Assembly (NCBI GenBank): GCA_026119855.1
Contig: JAOWBW010002207.1
Span: 62,001-126,000, forward strand
DNA: 64,000 bases
Source: Campanula takesimana
Taxonomy: Eukaryota; Streptophyta; Magnoliopsida; Asterales; Campanulaceae
Direction of reading: 5' to 3'
Shown: in pieces, positions 44,936 to 56,600 of the stretch
Position numbering within the stretch: position 1 is the first letter of the stretch
How the letters are laid out: every line of letters starts with the position of its first letter
Translations under genes and position numbers: made by a program
The notes under the pieces: generated by a model
What the model saw: only the letters and a program-made list of their open reading frames with translations
Told to the model about the DNA's origin: nothing
The model's database searches: none

Positions 44936-45360
44936 GAGTAGGGGGCTTCTGATGCTACAATAATGAAAATATTTGGACCAAGATTATAGTAAATGGCTCT
45001 TGAATGTGTGATTGGCCCAAACTGAAGTTTGATTTCACTAAAGTGGCTAATGGGCCTTTATTTATAAGGGGAGCTTATCCAATTGGGAGGGGTCTAGAAG
45101 AAATCTTGGCTTAAGGCACAAGACATGGGGAGTCACATGCTTGGAACATGAGGAGGAAGCTATATAAGGAGCATCCCTAATCCATAATGAGTAAGTTCAC
45201 AAGCACACATACAACCAAGATTTTCTATACTTGTTGAATATAATGGGATACGGTACTGATTCTAACGCCGGAGGGGCTTCCTCCGGAGTCGCCCCGGCCT
45301 AGTTCACGGTGCTCGTGTGTGTAGGTCACGACGGAGAAGAAGGCCGACGTCTGCTCTAGA
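44936..45360 (+). repeat. Probable polypurine tract and 3' LTR of element G
   Basis: GAGTAGGGGGCTTC (44936-44949) precedes TGATGCTACA, like a Tat-type PPT-LTR junction. TATATAA is at 45161-45167. The right part (ACGCCGGAGGGGCTTCCTCC) has the CGCCGGAGGGGC block I associate with Tat-clade LTRs. The right end is uncertain (45355-45365) because no partner LTR is in the window. Confidence 0.45.
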
Positions 45361-45363
45361 CTA

Positions 45364-45580
45364 CAAGCTTGGAACCCGATTGCAGCCCATAAAATGTGGT
45401 CGCATCATAGTCCAACCATGGAAACCAACATTAACAAGATTAATAATGGTGCCATCTCTAAGAATTTCCCTTTTTGAAGAAACCAATATGATATGAACTC
45501 CCTTCGCTTTAAGATCATTGAAAAACCTCAAAGTATGATCAAGAGCAGTTGCCTTACCTTGACTCATCCATTCTATTAAC
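45364..45580 (-). pseudogene. Exon remnant of a plant HAD-type acid phosphatase (VSP-like)
   Basis: The minus-strand frame gives LIEWMSQGKATALDHTLRFF, then a GVHIILVSSKREILRD block and NLVNVGFHGW. This matches the region around HAD motif II of plant class-B acid phosphatases/vegetative storage proteins (family PF03767). The right edge fits a 3' splice site: a T-rich tract ending TTTTTGTAG before GTTAATAGAATGG. After HGW the similarity stops and a TAG follows at the left edge, beside the LTR of G, so the gene is truncated here. Intronic sequence to the right holds a MITE and element H. This is the only host-gene sequence seen. Confidence 0.65.
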
Positions 45581-45602
45581 CTACAAAAATTACAAAAAAG
45601 TA

Positions 45603-45873
45603 CTCCCTCCGTCAGTAAGAGTCCTACTTTCTATTTTGGTACATCCCAGAGTAAGAGTCATTTTCCTAAAATGGCAAAGAATATTTACTATTCATCCCAT
45701 TCATTCTCTCTCCTACTTTACTTTTATACTTACAACACCAATCAACTTACTATTCCCACTCACTCTTTCTTTCTCCTACTTTACTTTTACACTCACAACA
45801 CTTACTTTACTTCCACCATTTCTTAATCTTCGTACAAATAGGAGGTAGGACTCTTACTCTGGGACGGAGCGAG
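45603..45873. mobile_element. Stowaway-like MITE in the phosphatase intron
   Basis: About 271 bp with terminal inverted repeats CTCCCTCCGTCAGTAAGAGT and ACTCTTACTCTGGGACGGAG, and TA on both sides (45601-45602 and 45874-45875). CTCCCTCCGT is the classical Stowaway/mariner end. The internal CT-rich ORF 45549-45848 is not a gene. Confidence 0.85.
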
Positions 45874-45903
45874 TATATTTCACTAATAAAGCATATACAG
45901 ATT

Positions 45904-46576
45904 TGGGGAGCGGCAGTATCCCGACTTAAATCTTTCACAAATGGATGACTAGGGGGTTGACAAAAGACAATTATACACTTGATGAATAATCAAATGACAT
46001 AGATTTGAATGGCCCATGTGTTTTGGTAGAAAAACAATGAAGTATGGATTCTGGATCGATGATCAAAATTATGGAGGGATGAATGGAATTAATGCTAAAG
46101 AATTGAGATAATCAAGATTGCACAAAGATGTAACGAGGAAAGCCCTTGAGACAATGATCTCGCAGGCACAAAACCTCAGGAAGTGATTAAGAGCACCTTC
46201 CTTCCCAAACGTTTGTATTGATTTTCTTGTAGAGCTATGGAGGTTTACAGAGTAGATAATAGTGAGTGTGTAAGCGTGTGTGTTTGTGTATCCTAGCTTG
46301 GTTTAAATACAACTTAGAGATAAAAAAACCTAATGCAAAATAACTAACTATCCTCCAATCTCGGATCCTATCTTCAAGGAGTGGAGACGTGGTCAATGAT
46401 GTCGTTGATGGTTGTTTCCATTGATTATCCACACGTGCCATTTTGTTGATTAATACCTGCAAGGATTATTAATAACATAGGGTATAAATAATAATGTAAC
46501 ATATATCTGCTGCCCAAGATGTTGCAATCTTGGAAGTAAATGAAGACGGGTGCAACTTGAAATTTCACCCACAACA
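45904..46576 (-). repeat. 3' LTR of element H
   Basis: On the minus strand it starts TGTTGTGGGTG directly after the PPT, with TATTTAAA at 46302-46309 (minus). The inner end was set at CCGCTCCCCA (plus TGGGGAGCGG at 45904), where intronic sequence resumes. That end is an estimate because the partner LTR is outside the window. Confidence 0.55.
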
Positions 46577-46590
46577 ATTTCCCCCAAACT
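46577..46590 (-). promoter_or_regulatory. Polypurine tract of element H
   Basis: Minus strand GTTTGGGGGAAAT before TGTTGTGGGTG. Confidence 0.7.
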
Positions 46591-46844
46591 TATCTGATAA
46601 GGATGTACGGAGAAGATAAGTTTCTTGAACGTGGTCTGATGGGACGGTTAGAGCAACCGGCATTTTTCCCAATCCATCAATTAACTGCGTCTTGGGAGAA
46701 GAGGAGTCTAGATTAATAGGGTTCATAAATCCCCTAAATTTCCTCCCTCCTACTCATAATCTTCAGACAGTGGAATTGAGGTATTATTCTCTTTCTCTCT
46801 CTTTTTCTCAATTTTTCCTTTTCTGCAAAAATTCTTTTACGAAG

Positions 46845-48492
46845 ATGTCGAAATTTTCAAAATCTGGTGTTTCCAAAGATTTTACTTCCAACGACCCAAA
46901 TGTATTTGTCTCCGAGGGTTTACTTGCTAAACCTGATGACGAGATTTGTGTTTTTAACAATGCTTTGATCTTATCTTTGAAAACCCGAAAATGCTTTCTG
47001 AACCAATCTGTTTTTTGTCCATTTGACGTGTCTTTAAAGGCCGATTCTGTTTCTGAGTCTTGGATTTGCTTCTATGAGTATCCCTTTGCTCTAGGGTTTA
47101 GTTTTACATTTCCCCCTTTGATTTCTGAGTTTTTTGAAAAAATGCAATTGGCGTATGTTCAAATGATGCCGATGACCTGGAGGGTTTTTGATGTTATCTT
47201 GAGAGTGAACCGAGTGTGTGGGTTATATATATGCTTGAGTGAGATGGCTATTTGCTATGAGCTACAATTTTGGGTCAAAAAGATATGTTTTTAAGAAGAG
47301 GCCAAAAAAGGGTTTGATGGTCCCCAAAGCATCAGTAAATGATAGAGCGTGGAGAGGAAAATTTTTCTTTATTGAGAGGGCTTCACTTGAAGGTGGTGAG
47401 AGTTTGGTCAAAGAGTGGAACAAGGGAGGTAAGATTCTTGAATATTTCTTAGCTTAAGTTTGTTGCATCTTGAAACTTACATATTTTTTCTTTTCTTTGC
47501 AGAAATCAAGTGGGAAGAATTGTTTCCTCCAAAAGCTAATTCAGAGTCTAAGATTGCCTCGTTCTTCCGTCTTTCTGAGGAGGTGAGGAGTTTCAAGATC
47601 AGGGAATTCGTTGACCCTACTGAGGAAGATAACATGTCTACAGGTATAACTTGGAGTCTTTAGTTTAATTTTCCTTCTTGCATAAACTCATAAATATCTT
47701 CTTTTGTTTTGCAGTTTCAAATCCAACAATGGAAATTTCTTTTGACGACCTGGACAGTCTAGTAGGATATTTTGCAACCAATCCAGTGGATAAGCCCCCT
47801 ATTATTCCAAAAAAAGGAGATTCAAGATTCTGCCACTGTCAGTTCAAGATTGAAGAAAAGGAAGGCCGTTGTTGAAGCTACGGAGGTTTTGGAGATTGAT
47901 ACTTTCAGCAACCTCACTGTTGACGAAGTAAAGAATAAGTTCTTGGCTCTCTCTTCAAGTGTATGTATCGTCAATATACCTTTGTTTGTTTAATCATGAG
48001 CTATTTTGACTATTTTAATGAATATTTATACAGGCTTTTGGTACCGTGGAGACTCAAGTTGAGTCACTGGGTGATGCAAATAAGACGTTTAAAAGTGAAG
48101 TAGCTCATGTGAAGAGGGATGCTAAAGAAGATAAAGCTATTTGGGAGAAGGAAAAAGAGGTTTCTGAGAAGAAAATAGTTGACCTGGCCGGGGAAATTGC
48201 TGATTTGAAGCAAGAGATTACATCTATTCAAGATGCTAATGTCCTTGAAATTGAGGAGATGAAGATTGCACTTACCAAGTCTGCGGCAAAAAGGATGGTG
48301 GAGATCAAGATAAGAATGATTCAAGAGTTCCAGGAAGGCAAGCACGAGGCTTGGGACTTGGAGAAAGAGAGGACCATCCTAAAGAGGCTTAATAGTGAGG
48401 CAGTTGAAGTTGGTGAGGTCTCTTCCAGTGTTACAGTCCCAGTGATTGAAGGTCAAGGCAAAGAAGATGGTCAGGAAAAGGCAGATTCCTAA
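46845..48492 (+). pseudogene. Spliced Transposase_28-type accessory gene, antisense to element H
   Basis: Four exons are inferred: 46845-47428, 47503-47643, 47715-47960 and 48034-48492. Each intron has GT and a T-rich AG end. Exon 1 holds the block YPFALGFSFTFPPLISEFFE typical of the plant 'putative gypsy-type transposon' domain (Transposase_28, PF04195), then WRGKFFFIERASLE. Exon 4 encodes a charged coiled coil (EKKIVDLAGEIADLKQEITS). Two frame breaks, near 47271 and in an A7 run at 47810-47816, suggest decay or homopolymer errors. It starts about 270 bp from the 3' LTR and runs toward pol. Genes of this family are known as additional ORFs in Tat-type elements. The molecular function is unknown. 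Confidence 0.65.
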
Positions 48493-49568
48493 AGGTAAGT
48501 TTATTTTGAACAATGGTTGGTTTTAAACATTTGGTTTTGATGGGCTGCGTCCCAAGAAGTTGTAAGACAATTTTAGTTTTTCTTAATTTCTATGGTATTT
48601 TGGATGTAATGGCCCATAAGGGTCGAGGACAAGTGGTTTTTAGGTTTTCAGATGTTGGGTTGGTCCAACATGATGCAAGTTTAGGAAGATGGTAGGTAAC
48701 AAATCTTTGGCTGGATAGGGTAGTTTTTTGGAACTTGGTAGTTTTCTTTTGTTGATAAGTACGTCAGTGCTTCGTAGATCAAGTTGTAACAATCTTGTGT
48801 AAGGTGTTATGACCTTTATAATACTTTGTTTGATATGAAAATATCAAAAACCTTTTGTCTTTAGATGACATGAATATGCCATAACCATTTGAAAATGTCT
48901 TAAGTTTAAAATTTAATTAAGTGGAAACGGGGGGTGCATATATATAAACATACGTGCCCATTCCTCACCTTAACTATTATTAGATTCTTGCGCTCCAGGC
49001 GAAGGTGTATCAACCTTAATTTGAAATGAAAGAAAGTCAATTTCTTTAAACCTTTAAAGGGATTGAGTACCTTGATCTTAAGATGAGATGGCCAATCTCA
49101 AGATGTTATCTTCTTGATATCTTCAAAAACAAGTACTAATTTCTTGCAAAACTAGAATATGTTAATAACCCGACATCTTTGAATGATGTCGTCTTCATTA
49201 ATAAGAATAAACTTTGCATAAATAGTTTTATTGGAAATAAAAAGAAAACAAAATTGAATCAAGGTAAAACTATACCTGGATCTTTAAGATGCTAATAACC
49301 TTTTAAGATGTTGACATCTTAGTGGATCATTTAAGATGCTAACAACCTTTTTAAGATGTTGACATCTTGGTTTATTGCATTTCAGAATGGTCGTCCTAAG
49401 TTTCCTTGCAAGACATAAACATGTTAGGATTGGGTGTTAGCTTAGCTAACACCCCTCCGATGCTTAAGTCAGTAATAGTTTGATAAATATAAATCAAATG
49501 GAAATAATTGAAATGACATTGTATTAAAATCGTACCTGTCTTTCTGAATTTTAATGATAACTTAAAAA
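48493..49568. other. Region between the antisense gene and integrase of H
   Basis: No ORF. It holds inverted repeats CGACATC/GATGTCG (49171-49191), AAGATGTTGACATCTT twice, 48 bp apart (49305-49320 and 49353-49368), and GAGAT/ATCTC near 49086-49100. The 3' ends of the sense and antisense transcripts would lie here. Confidence 0.55.
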
Positions 49569-50219
49569 TTACATAAAGTATGCTTTAAGATGGATAGCAT
49601 TCCACGATCTAGGGATCCTTACGCCTTCCAAGGTTGATAACCAATATGCCCCATTTCCTGCGTCTGCATCTATTAAGTAATGTCTTTCCCATTTTGGTGC
49701 CAACTTGCAAGCATTGAGCTCTCTTGTGTTCTGATGGACCTTTCTTAGCACTAAGTCACCAACTTGAAACTTTCTTAATCTGACATTCATGTTGTAAGAT
49801 CTTGCAATCCTTTATTGGTATGCCTCCATCCTGACATTTGTCATATCCCTCAATTCATCAATGGTATCAAGATCTTGTGCCAAGATGATGCTATTTTGCT
49901 CTGGAGTTAGCAATCCATATCTTGCCGAGGGGACGACGACTTCAGCAAGAATGACCGCTTCTGATCCAAAAACTAGAGAGTAAAGAGTCTGGCCTATTGC
50001 ATTCTTGGGCGTTGTTCTATCAGCCCACAAAACGAAAGGCAATTCTTCAGCCCATCTTCCCTTCTTCTGATCTAATCTCTTTTTCAAGTAGGAAATGATG
50101 ATTTTGTTGCTAGATTTAGCCTGTCCATTTGCTTGGGGATGCACTGGTGAAGATGTTACCATCTTAACTCCTCATCTTGTGAGAAAATCTTGAGTCTTCT
50201 TGCTAATAAACTGCGAACC
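49569..50219 (-). pseudogene. Integrase C-terminal part of element H
   Basis: 50162-49812 gives SSPVHPQANGQAKSSNKI. The position of the catalytic Glu (normally NGQAE) reads Lys. A WADRTTPKNAIGQTLYSLVF block follows. After a TAA at 49812-49814, 49790-49569 continues with YNMNVRLRKFQVGDLVLRKV. Another in-frame TGA lies just before the first segment, where Trp is expected. The part is joined in register to 59880-59729 across copia element I. Confidence 0.8.
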
Positions 50220-52001
50220 TGTTGGGTATGCTTATCTCTTAACCCTCCCAATTTATGTTAGAATTGATTGATACCATCACCTAAGTATATTTTATGGACT
50301 TTAGGATCCTATGTAAGAAGTTTTTATAACTTCAATTTTTAGTTAAGTCCACTTTTTAGAATAGGCTTAGTGGTTAGGGCTTTTGCTTAGAATTGAGGTT
50401 TCAATTTCTGAAGACCAAGTATAATGCGCAGGACATTTCATGCGCACAGCAACATCTGCTCATTTTCCATGCGCAGAGCAACACCTACTCATTCTCTACA
50501 CGCATATCATTAGCTGCTCATTTCCATGCGCAGAACATTATCTGCTCCCTTTCATGTGGAGAACAACACTTGCTTAGTTTCCTTGAGCAGAACGTCTGTA
50601 CATTCTCTATACACATGACTTCTGTGAGCAGAGCAGATTAACTTGGTCCTTATGCTTATCTTTCAACAACCTCATATTCTTGAAGCTTGGAAAGCGCTTA
50701 TACTTAATTTCAAGATTTGAAGAAGACCTGATCCTTAACACTTCACTTTGATTTTGAGGTCTCATGTGCAAATGTCTAAGTGTGATGCGCATGACTTCCA
50801 TGCGCAGCACCCCTCAGCGCACTCAATGCGCATGGCCTCCATGCGCGCGCAGGTTTGCCTTAGTCAATTCTCTCATTTCCTGACCTCAGTCTAGAAGCTT
50901 GGAAAGCGTCAAGTCAAGCTATGCTTTTTGGAATGAGCCAAAGTGCTGAGGTGTTCATACGACACAATGTACACACTCAGCATATATATGGATGTAGAGA
51001 CGCGCCTCAGTTTGAAATTCAAAATGAAGACAGCTATCAACCTTCTAGAAGAAGCTTTTGAATTTGGTCTTAATGCTCAGTCTCCAACGGCTCAGAGATA
51101 CCTGCGCACCAATCATATTGTGCAAGGTCATCAACCTTGATCAGAGCCCCAACGGCTATAAAGGACACCTGCCCACCAATCATAGCGTGCCAGCTCATCG
51201 TCCTTGCTCAGAGCTCAAACGGCTATTTTTTGAAGCTCTCCTATAATAGCCTTGCTCATCCTCATTTCCAAGCTGCTTGAGTTATTGCTCCCAAAGATAA
51301 ACTTTGAATATTTGTAGATTGCTTGCATATTTCTAGAATTCTCAAGATCAACCTTCATACCTTCATACTCAACCAAGCCCAGATCCTATAAGCCTTGTAT
51401 CACCCAGAATTCTTCGAGCTCTTCATCTCATAGATTCTTAGAGCCCAGAATTTCTGACACACACACACCTCTTGAAGCTTTGATCACATCGATCTAACTT
51501 CTTGAGATACACCGTTTTAGTCTAGGATTTGCTCTTCATATAGAATAGATTTTGATTTGAGTTTTGATTCATTGTAATCTTGTAAAAGCTCCTCACATCA
51601 ATATAAATCTCATTATAAAATCCAAGACTAACCATCTTGGTAGAGGACGTAGATCTTTCATCGATCGAACCTCTCCAAATAGCTTGTTCTTTATTCTCGC
51701 TATTTATTTCCTGCTTAATCATTTCTGAATTACTGCTTTGTTTGATCTTTCAGATTGCTATACTTTGCTGCTGTGATTGTTATTGCTCATCTGCCTTAGA
51801 ACCATTTTTGCGTCACATTTTAACCCAAACTTAGCGCGTGCGTTTTATTGCTGCGCAGTATACCCTGCGCAGTGCTGCTTTAAACTTCCGCTGTGCAGTA
51901 TAAACCATTGATTTGCAAAAGGGTTTGAAAAGAATTTTAAAACGCTATTCCCCCCCCCCTCTAGCATTTTTCATACCCTTGTTGCCCCTTTGGGACCAAC
52001 A
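50220..52001 (+). repeat. 5' LTR of element I
   Basis: TGTTGGGTATGC to GGGACCAACA, 1782 bp. About ten TGCGCA palindromes. The putative TATA at ~51242 reads TATAATAG, one A shorter than TATAAATA in the 3' LTR. A C run lies at about 51951-51960. Confidence 0.9.
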
Positions 52002-52003
52002 AG

Positions 52004-52015
52004 TGGTATCAGAGG
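52004..52015 (+). promoter_or_regulatory. PBS of element I
   Basis: TGGTATCAGAGG, two bases after the LTR. It matches the iMet-type PBS except for the last base. Confidence 0.75.
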
Positions 52016-52076
52016 AAACACCTTCATAAAACTTGTATCTGTTTTTCAAGCTTAACAGCTTGGGTGCCGATTCAAT

Positions 52077-53699
52077 ATGGCTTCAAAATCTTGGGCAATG
52101 GCTAACTATTCACATGTTCCTGTGTCTGCTCAAACCTCAGACAAAGTCTCTACTTCCTCTCTACTTGAAATGGATGATGATGATTTCGCAATGTTCGTAA
52201 AGCGATTCCAAAAGTTCAGGAAATTCTCAAAGCCAAGATCCTCAAGTAAAGCTCCAGTTGATTTCTCTCGTGGCAGAGCCTCAAATAAAGATGATGACTT
52301 GGTTTGCTACAACTGTAGAAAGCTTGGTCATTTTGCATCAAAATTCCCTACTTCAAGATTTGAGTACATGAAGAGGAATACTGCGCAAAGATCGTCAAAG
52401 CAGTGCGAAATGGTTGCTGAAGAAGACCCTGCTGAGAAGGAACTCAAGACCTGGATAGAGACTGACACTGAAGACAGTGATGATGATGACTCTGAGGATG
52501 GACTGCTCTGCTTAATGGTGAATGCTGATAGCGATTCAGACAATGATCCTGATATGGACACAAAGACTGCGCCAAGGACAATCAAGAAGAAAAGTCCCAC
52601 TATCACTGAACTGGTGGAAATGGGACATCTAACTCCGAGCAGACAGAATGGAAAGTACTTATTTGCCAGAGCAGACCTAACGAAGAAATTTGTAGATGCG
52701 CCTCTGCGCAAAGAATCTCTTGTAATTCCTGCTGAAATTGTAAAAGAGAATGATGACTCTGTTGCTGAGCGCGAGACTATTTTTCAACAAGCTGAAAAGG
52801 TAATCAAGAAATTTAATTCTATGAAAGAAGAAGTGGACTTATCAATTAGAGAAATTTCATAGCTTAAGACGGAGAAAGCTCTTTTCAAATCTGAGATCAC
52901 CCTCCTTAAGGAGCAGATTAAGAGCATGACTCCTCTTACTGAAAAGAACCGTTTCTTGACAGATCAAAATGCGTTATTTAAAGTAAGAAACGAAGAGTTG
53001 GCTGCTCAAGTAGCTGATCTCACAAAGATCACTGATGAGTGGACCAAATCTCGTGTCACTATGGATCAAATTATAGAATCCCAAAAAGCCAGTGGAGATA
53101 AGGAAGGATTGGGGTTCTCAACTAGTGACAACTTTAAATGTGTCGTTTGCTCTGAAAGAGAAAAGGATTTTACACCCTAACAAACTGTTGAAATTCCTAA
53201 AGCAAAGCATTCTGCCTCAATGGGTAAAGGACAGGAGAAAGTCCAGAGACAAAATTTTCATTATGTCTACCCAAAGAAGCAAACTGGGAAAGCCAAGGGT
53301 AAGGCTAAAGTTGAACCTGCGCATGACAACTCATATTCTGACTATGGTTGCGCTTCAACTTCGAATGTCAAATCTGCGCAAAAGGGCCATGCGCATGAAA
53401 ACCATGCTCCCTAAGGCCAGATGCGTATTCTTAAGAAAAGCGCACCCAAACCTCAGAAAATGATATTTGTCAAAGCTAGTTCAACTGCTCCAGTTCAGAA
53501 TGCTAAGCCAAAGAAAAGTAAAGAGTTTGTGAAAACCCAATCTATAAGTGGCTTTCATCATTATGTTGTGTGTGATGGTTTAGGTCACAAGGCTGTAGAA
53601 TGCCTTTTGCGATTTACTCATAATGCCAAGGGACGTAAAAATCCTAAGGTCAGACAGGAGTGGGTTGTCAAAGTTGCTAACTCTAGGACCCAAGAATAA
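52077..53699 (+). pseudogene. Gag (capsid-less) of element I
   Basis: A single frame with in-frame stops at 52860-52862, 53178-53180, 53412-53414 and 53697-53699. It starts MASKSWAMANYSHVPV only 61 bases after the PBS and goes straight to DDFAMFVKRFQKFRKF and the knuckle CYNCRKLGHFASKF, whose last Cys is changed to Phe. An acidic stretch and a coiled coil (VRNEELAAQVADLTKITDEW) follow, then GFHHYVVCDGLGHKAVEC. The UBN2-type capsid domain expected upstream of the knuckle is absent. Confidence 0.75.
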
Positions 53700-56600
53700 A
53701 GGGGACCTGCGTTTTTAATGTCTATTTTTCAGGTCTCCTGTTTCACTGCGCACTCTTCACAAGCTAAAGCGCATATATGGTACCTCGATAGTGGATGTTC
53801 TAGACACATGACTGGAGATCTCACCGCTCTTGAAGATGTGCATGAAGTAAGAGGTCCCTCTGTAACTTTTGGAGATAACAACAAAGGGCACATAGTTGGA
53901 TATGGAAGAATCAGAAAAGATAAAGTGTACATTAAGAAAGTTGCGCTCGTAGAAGGACTCAAGCACAACCTGCTCTCCATATCACAATTATGCGATAAAG
54001 GTTTGGAATGTCACTTCACTGCAAAGCTTTGCTATATCAAAGATGGCACATCCGGACTAACTTTGCTCACAGGGACTGGTAAGACTAATGTTTACATTAT
54101 TGATCTTACTGCTATAAATTCTATCACTAATCTCTGTTTTGTAGCAAAGAATGTAAGTGAAAGCAGCTGGCTATGGCATAAGCACTTAAGTCATTTGAAA
54201 TTCAAGTATTTGGCTAAGCTAGGAAGGTAAAATCTTGTCAAAGGACTTCCCAAAGTAGCTGACCATCATGTCAAAAAATGCGCAGCATGCCAGCTCGGTA
54301 AACAACTAAAGCAGTCTTTCTCCAGCAAGATTGCCTCCTAAACTTCCAAATGTTTACAACTGCTTCACATGGACTTGTTTGGACCGGTCACCACCACGAG
54401 TATTGAAGGAATCAAATATACATTAGTTGTGGTGGATGACTATCGTGAGCGTTAGATATACATGGGTCGAAATGATGATATCCAAAGACGACTGCTATGA
54501 TATCTCGACTGATCTCTTTTGAAAGCTCCAAACTCAAAAGGAAGACAACATCGTGAGCGTTAGATCAGACAATGGTACTGAATTCAAGAACAACGGTGTC
54601 GCTCAATATTGTGATGACCACGGAATAGATCACAACTTCTCTGCTGCTGGAGTTCCTCAACAAAATGGCGTTGTGGAAAGAAAGAATCGCACGTTGATTG
54701 AGGCTGGAAAAACCATGATAGCAGAAGCAAAGCTGCCAAGGTATTTCTGGGGAGAAGCTGTCAACACTGCTTGCTTTACTCAGAATAGATCCCTCATCAA
54801 TAAAGCCTACAACAAAACTCCATATGAACTATGGAGAGGAAGAGCGCCCAACATTGCTTTCTTCAAGATTTTTGGCTGCAAATGCTATATCCTCTACAAT
54901 GGCAAAGATCATAGATGTAAATTCGACGCCAAAGCAGATGAAGGTATTTTTGTTGGGTATGCCAAACATTCTAAAGCTTTTCATGTTTTTAATAGAACTA
55001 CTCTAGTAATTGTTGAATCTGTACATGTTACTTTTGATGAACATTCTCTCCTTGAGCCACATTTGGCTCCAAATGATTCTGATGATTCTGCTGAGAATGT
55101 TGAGACAGGTGCGCAGCCACAAACTGCACCTGCGCAGAATGATAATCAAGCTGATCACAATCAGAATCAAACAAGTCCATCCCATGCTCCAACTCCGGAT
55201 GCTGCGCCAGAAGTGACGACTCTTGATGCGCAGACACCCCCTCCTGCGCATGATGTTTCTCCACTTCAGGAAATCACTTTTGATTATATTGATGCTGAAG
55301 CAAATGAAGTTCCTATTGAAGATCTTCGTATTCCTACTACTCAACCAAAATTACCTCCTGAGGTTCATGAAGTAAGAGATCATCCAACAACAAACATCAT
55401 TGGTGATCTCAATGTAGGGGTTCGTACAAGGAGAGCATCCAACTTTGATGCATATAATTCCTTTATTTCTCAAATCGAACCAAAGAAGATTGATGAAGCG
55501 CTCCAAGATTCAAGTTGGGCTATTGCTATGCAAGAAGAGCTTAACCAATTTGAGCACTGCAAAGTTTGGACTTTAGTACCCAGACCTCATGACCAAGGAG
55601 TTATTGGTACAAGATGGGTATTCAGAAACAAGATAGATGAGAATGGAAGCATCACAAGAAACAAAGCAAGGTTGGTTGCACAAGGCTATAGGCAAGAGGA
55701 AGGAATCGACTACGATGAAACGTTTGCGCCTGTAGAAAGACTTGAAGCTATAAGAATTTTCTTAGTTTATGCCTCTCACAAGAAATTCAATCTTTATCCA
55801 ATGGATGTGAAGAGCACATTTCTCAATGGTGAACTCCAAGAGACGGTCTACGTAGCTCAACCTCCTGGATTTGAAGATAGCAGATTTCCAAATCACGTCT
55901 TCAAGCTTCAGAAAGATTTGTATGGACTTAAGCAAGCTCCAAGAGCATGGTACGACACTCTATCAAAATTCCTACTAGAGAAAGGCTTCAAGCGTGGTAA
56001 AATCGATACAACTCTTTTTATTGCTAAGTATAATGATCATTCTCTACTTGTTCAAATTTATATCGATGATATTATATTTGGTTCTACTAATGAGTTACTT
56101 TGTAAGCGCTTTGAGAAGCTCATGAAAAGCAAGTTTGAGATGAGCATGATGGGAGAACTCAAATTCTTCCTCGGACTTCAAATCAAGCAATTGAATGATG
56201 GCATCTTCATAAATCAAGCCAAGTACACAAGAGACCTAATCAAAAAAATTGGACTTGAAAATGCTAAGGCATACGACACACCAATGGCCACCGGAAATAA
56301 ACTTGACAAGGACTTAAAAGGTAAAAAAGTTGATCAAACTTTATATCGAGGTATGATTGGCTCTCTCCTTTATCTTACTGCAAGTAGGCCAGATATTATG
56401 TTTAGTGTTTGTGTCTGTACGCGCTATCAAGCAGATCCTAGATAAGCGCATTTAACTGCTGTTAAAAGCATTATTAGATATCTTTCTGGAACTGTTAACC
56501 TTGGACTTTGGTACATCAAAGATTCGAATTTTGATTTGCTAGGTTATTCAGATGCAGACTACGCAGCATGCACAATTGACAGAAAGAGCACAAGTGGAAC

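Noticed and set aside
45549..45848. A 99-codon plus-strand ORF
   Set aside because: It lies almost wholly within the MITE and is low-complexity CT-rich sequence.
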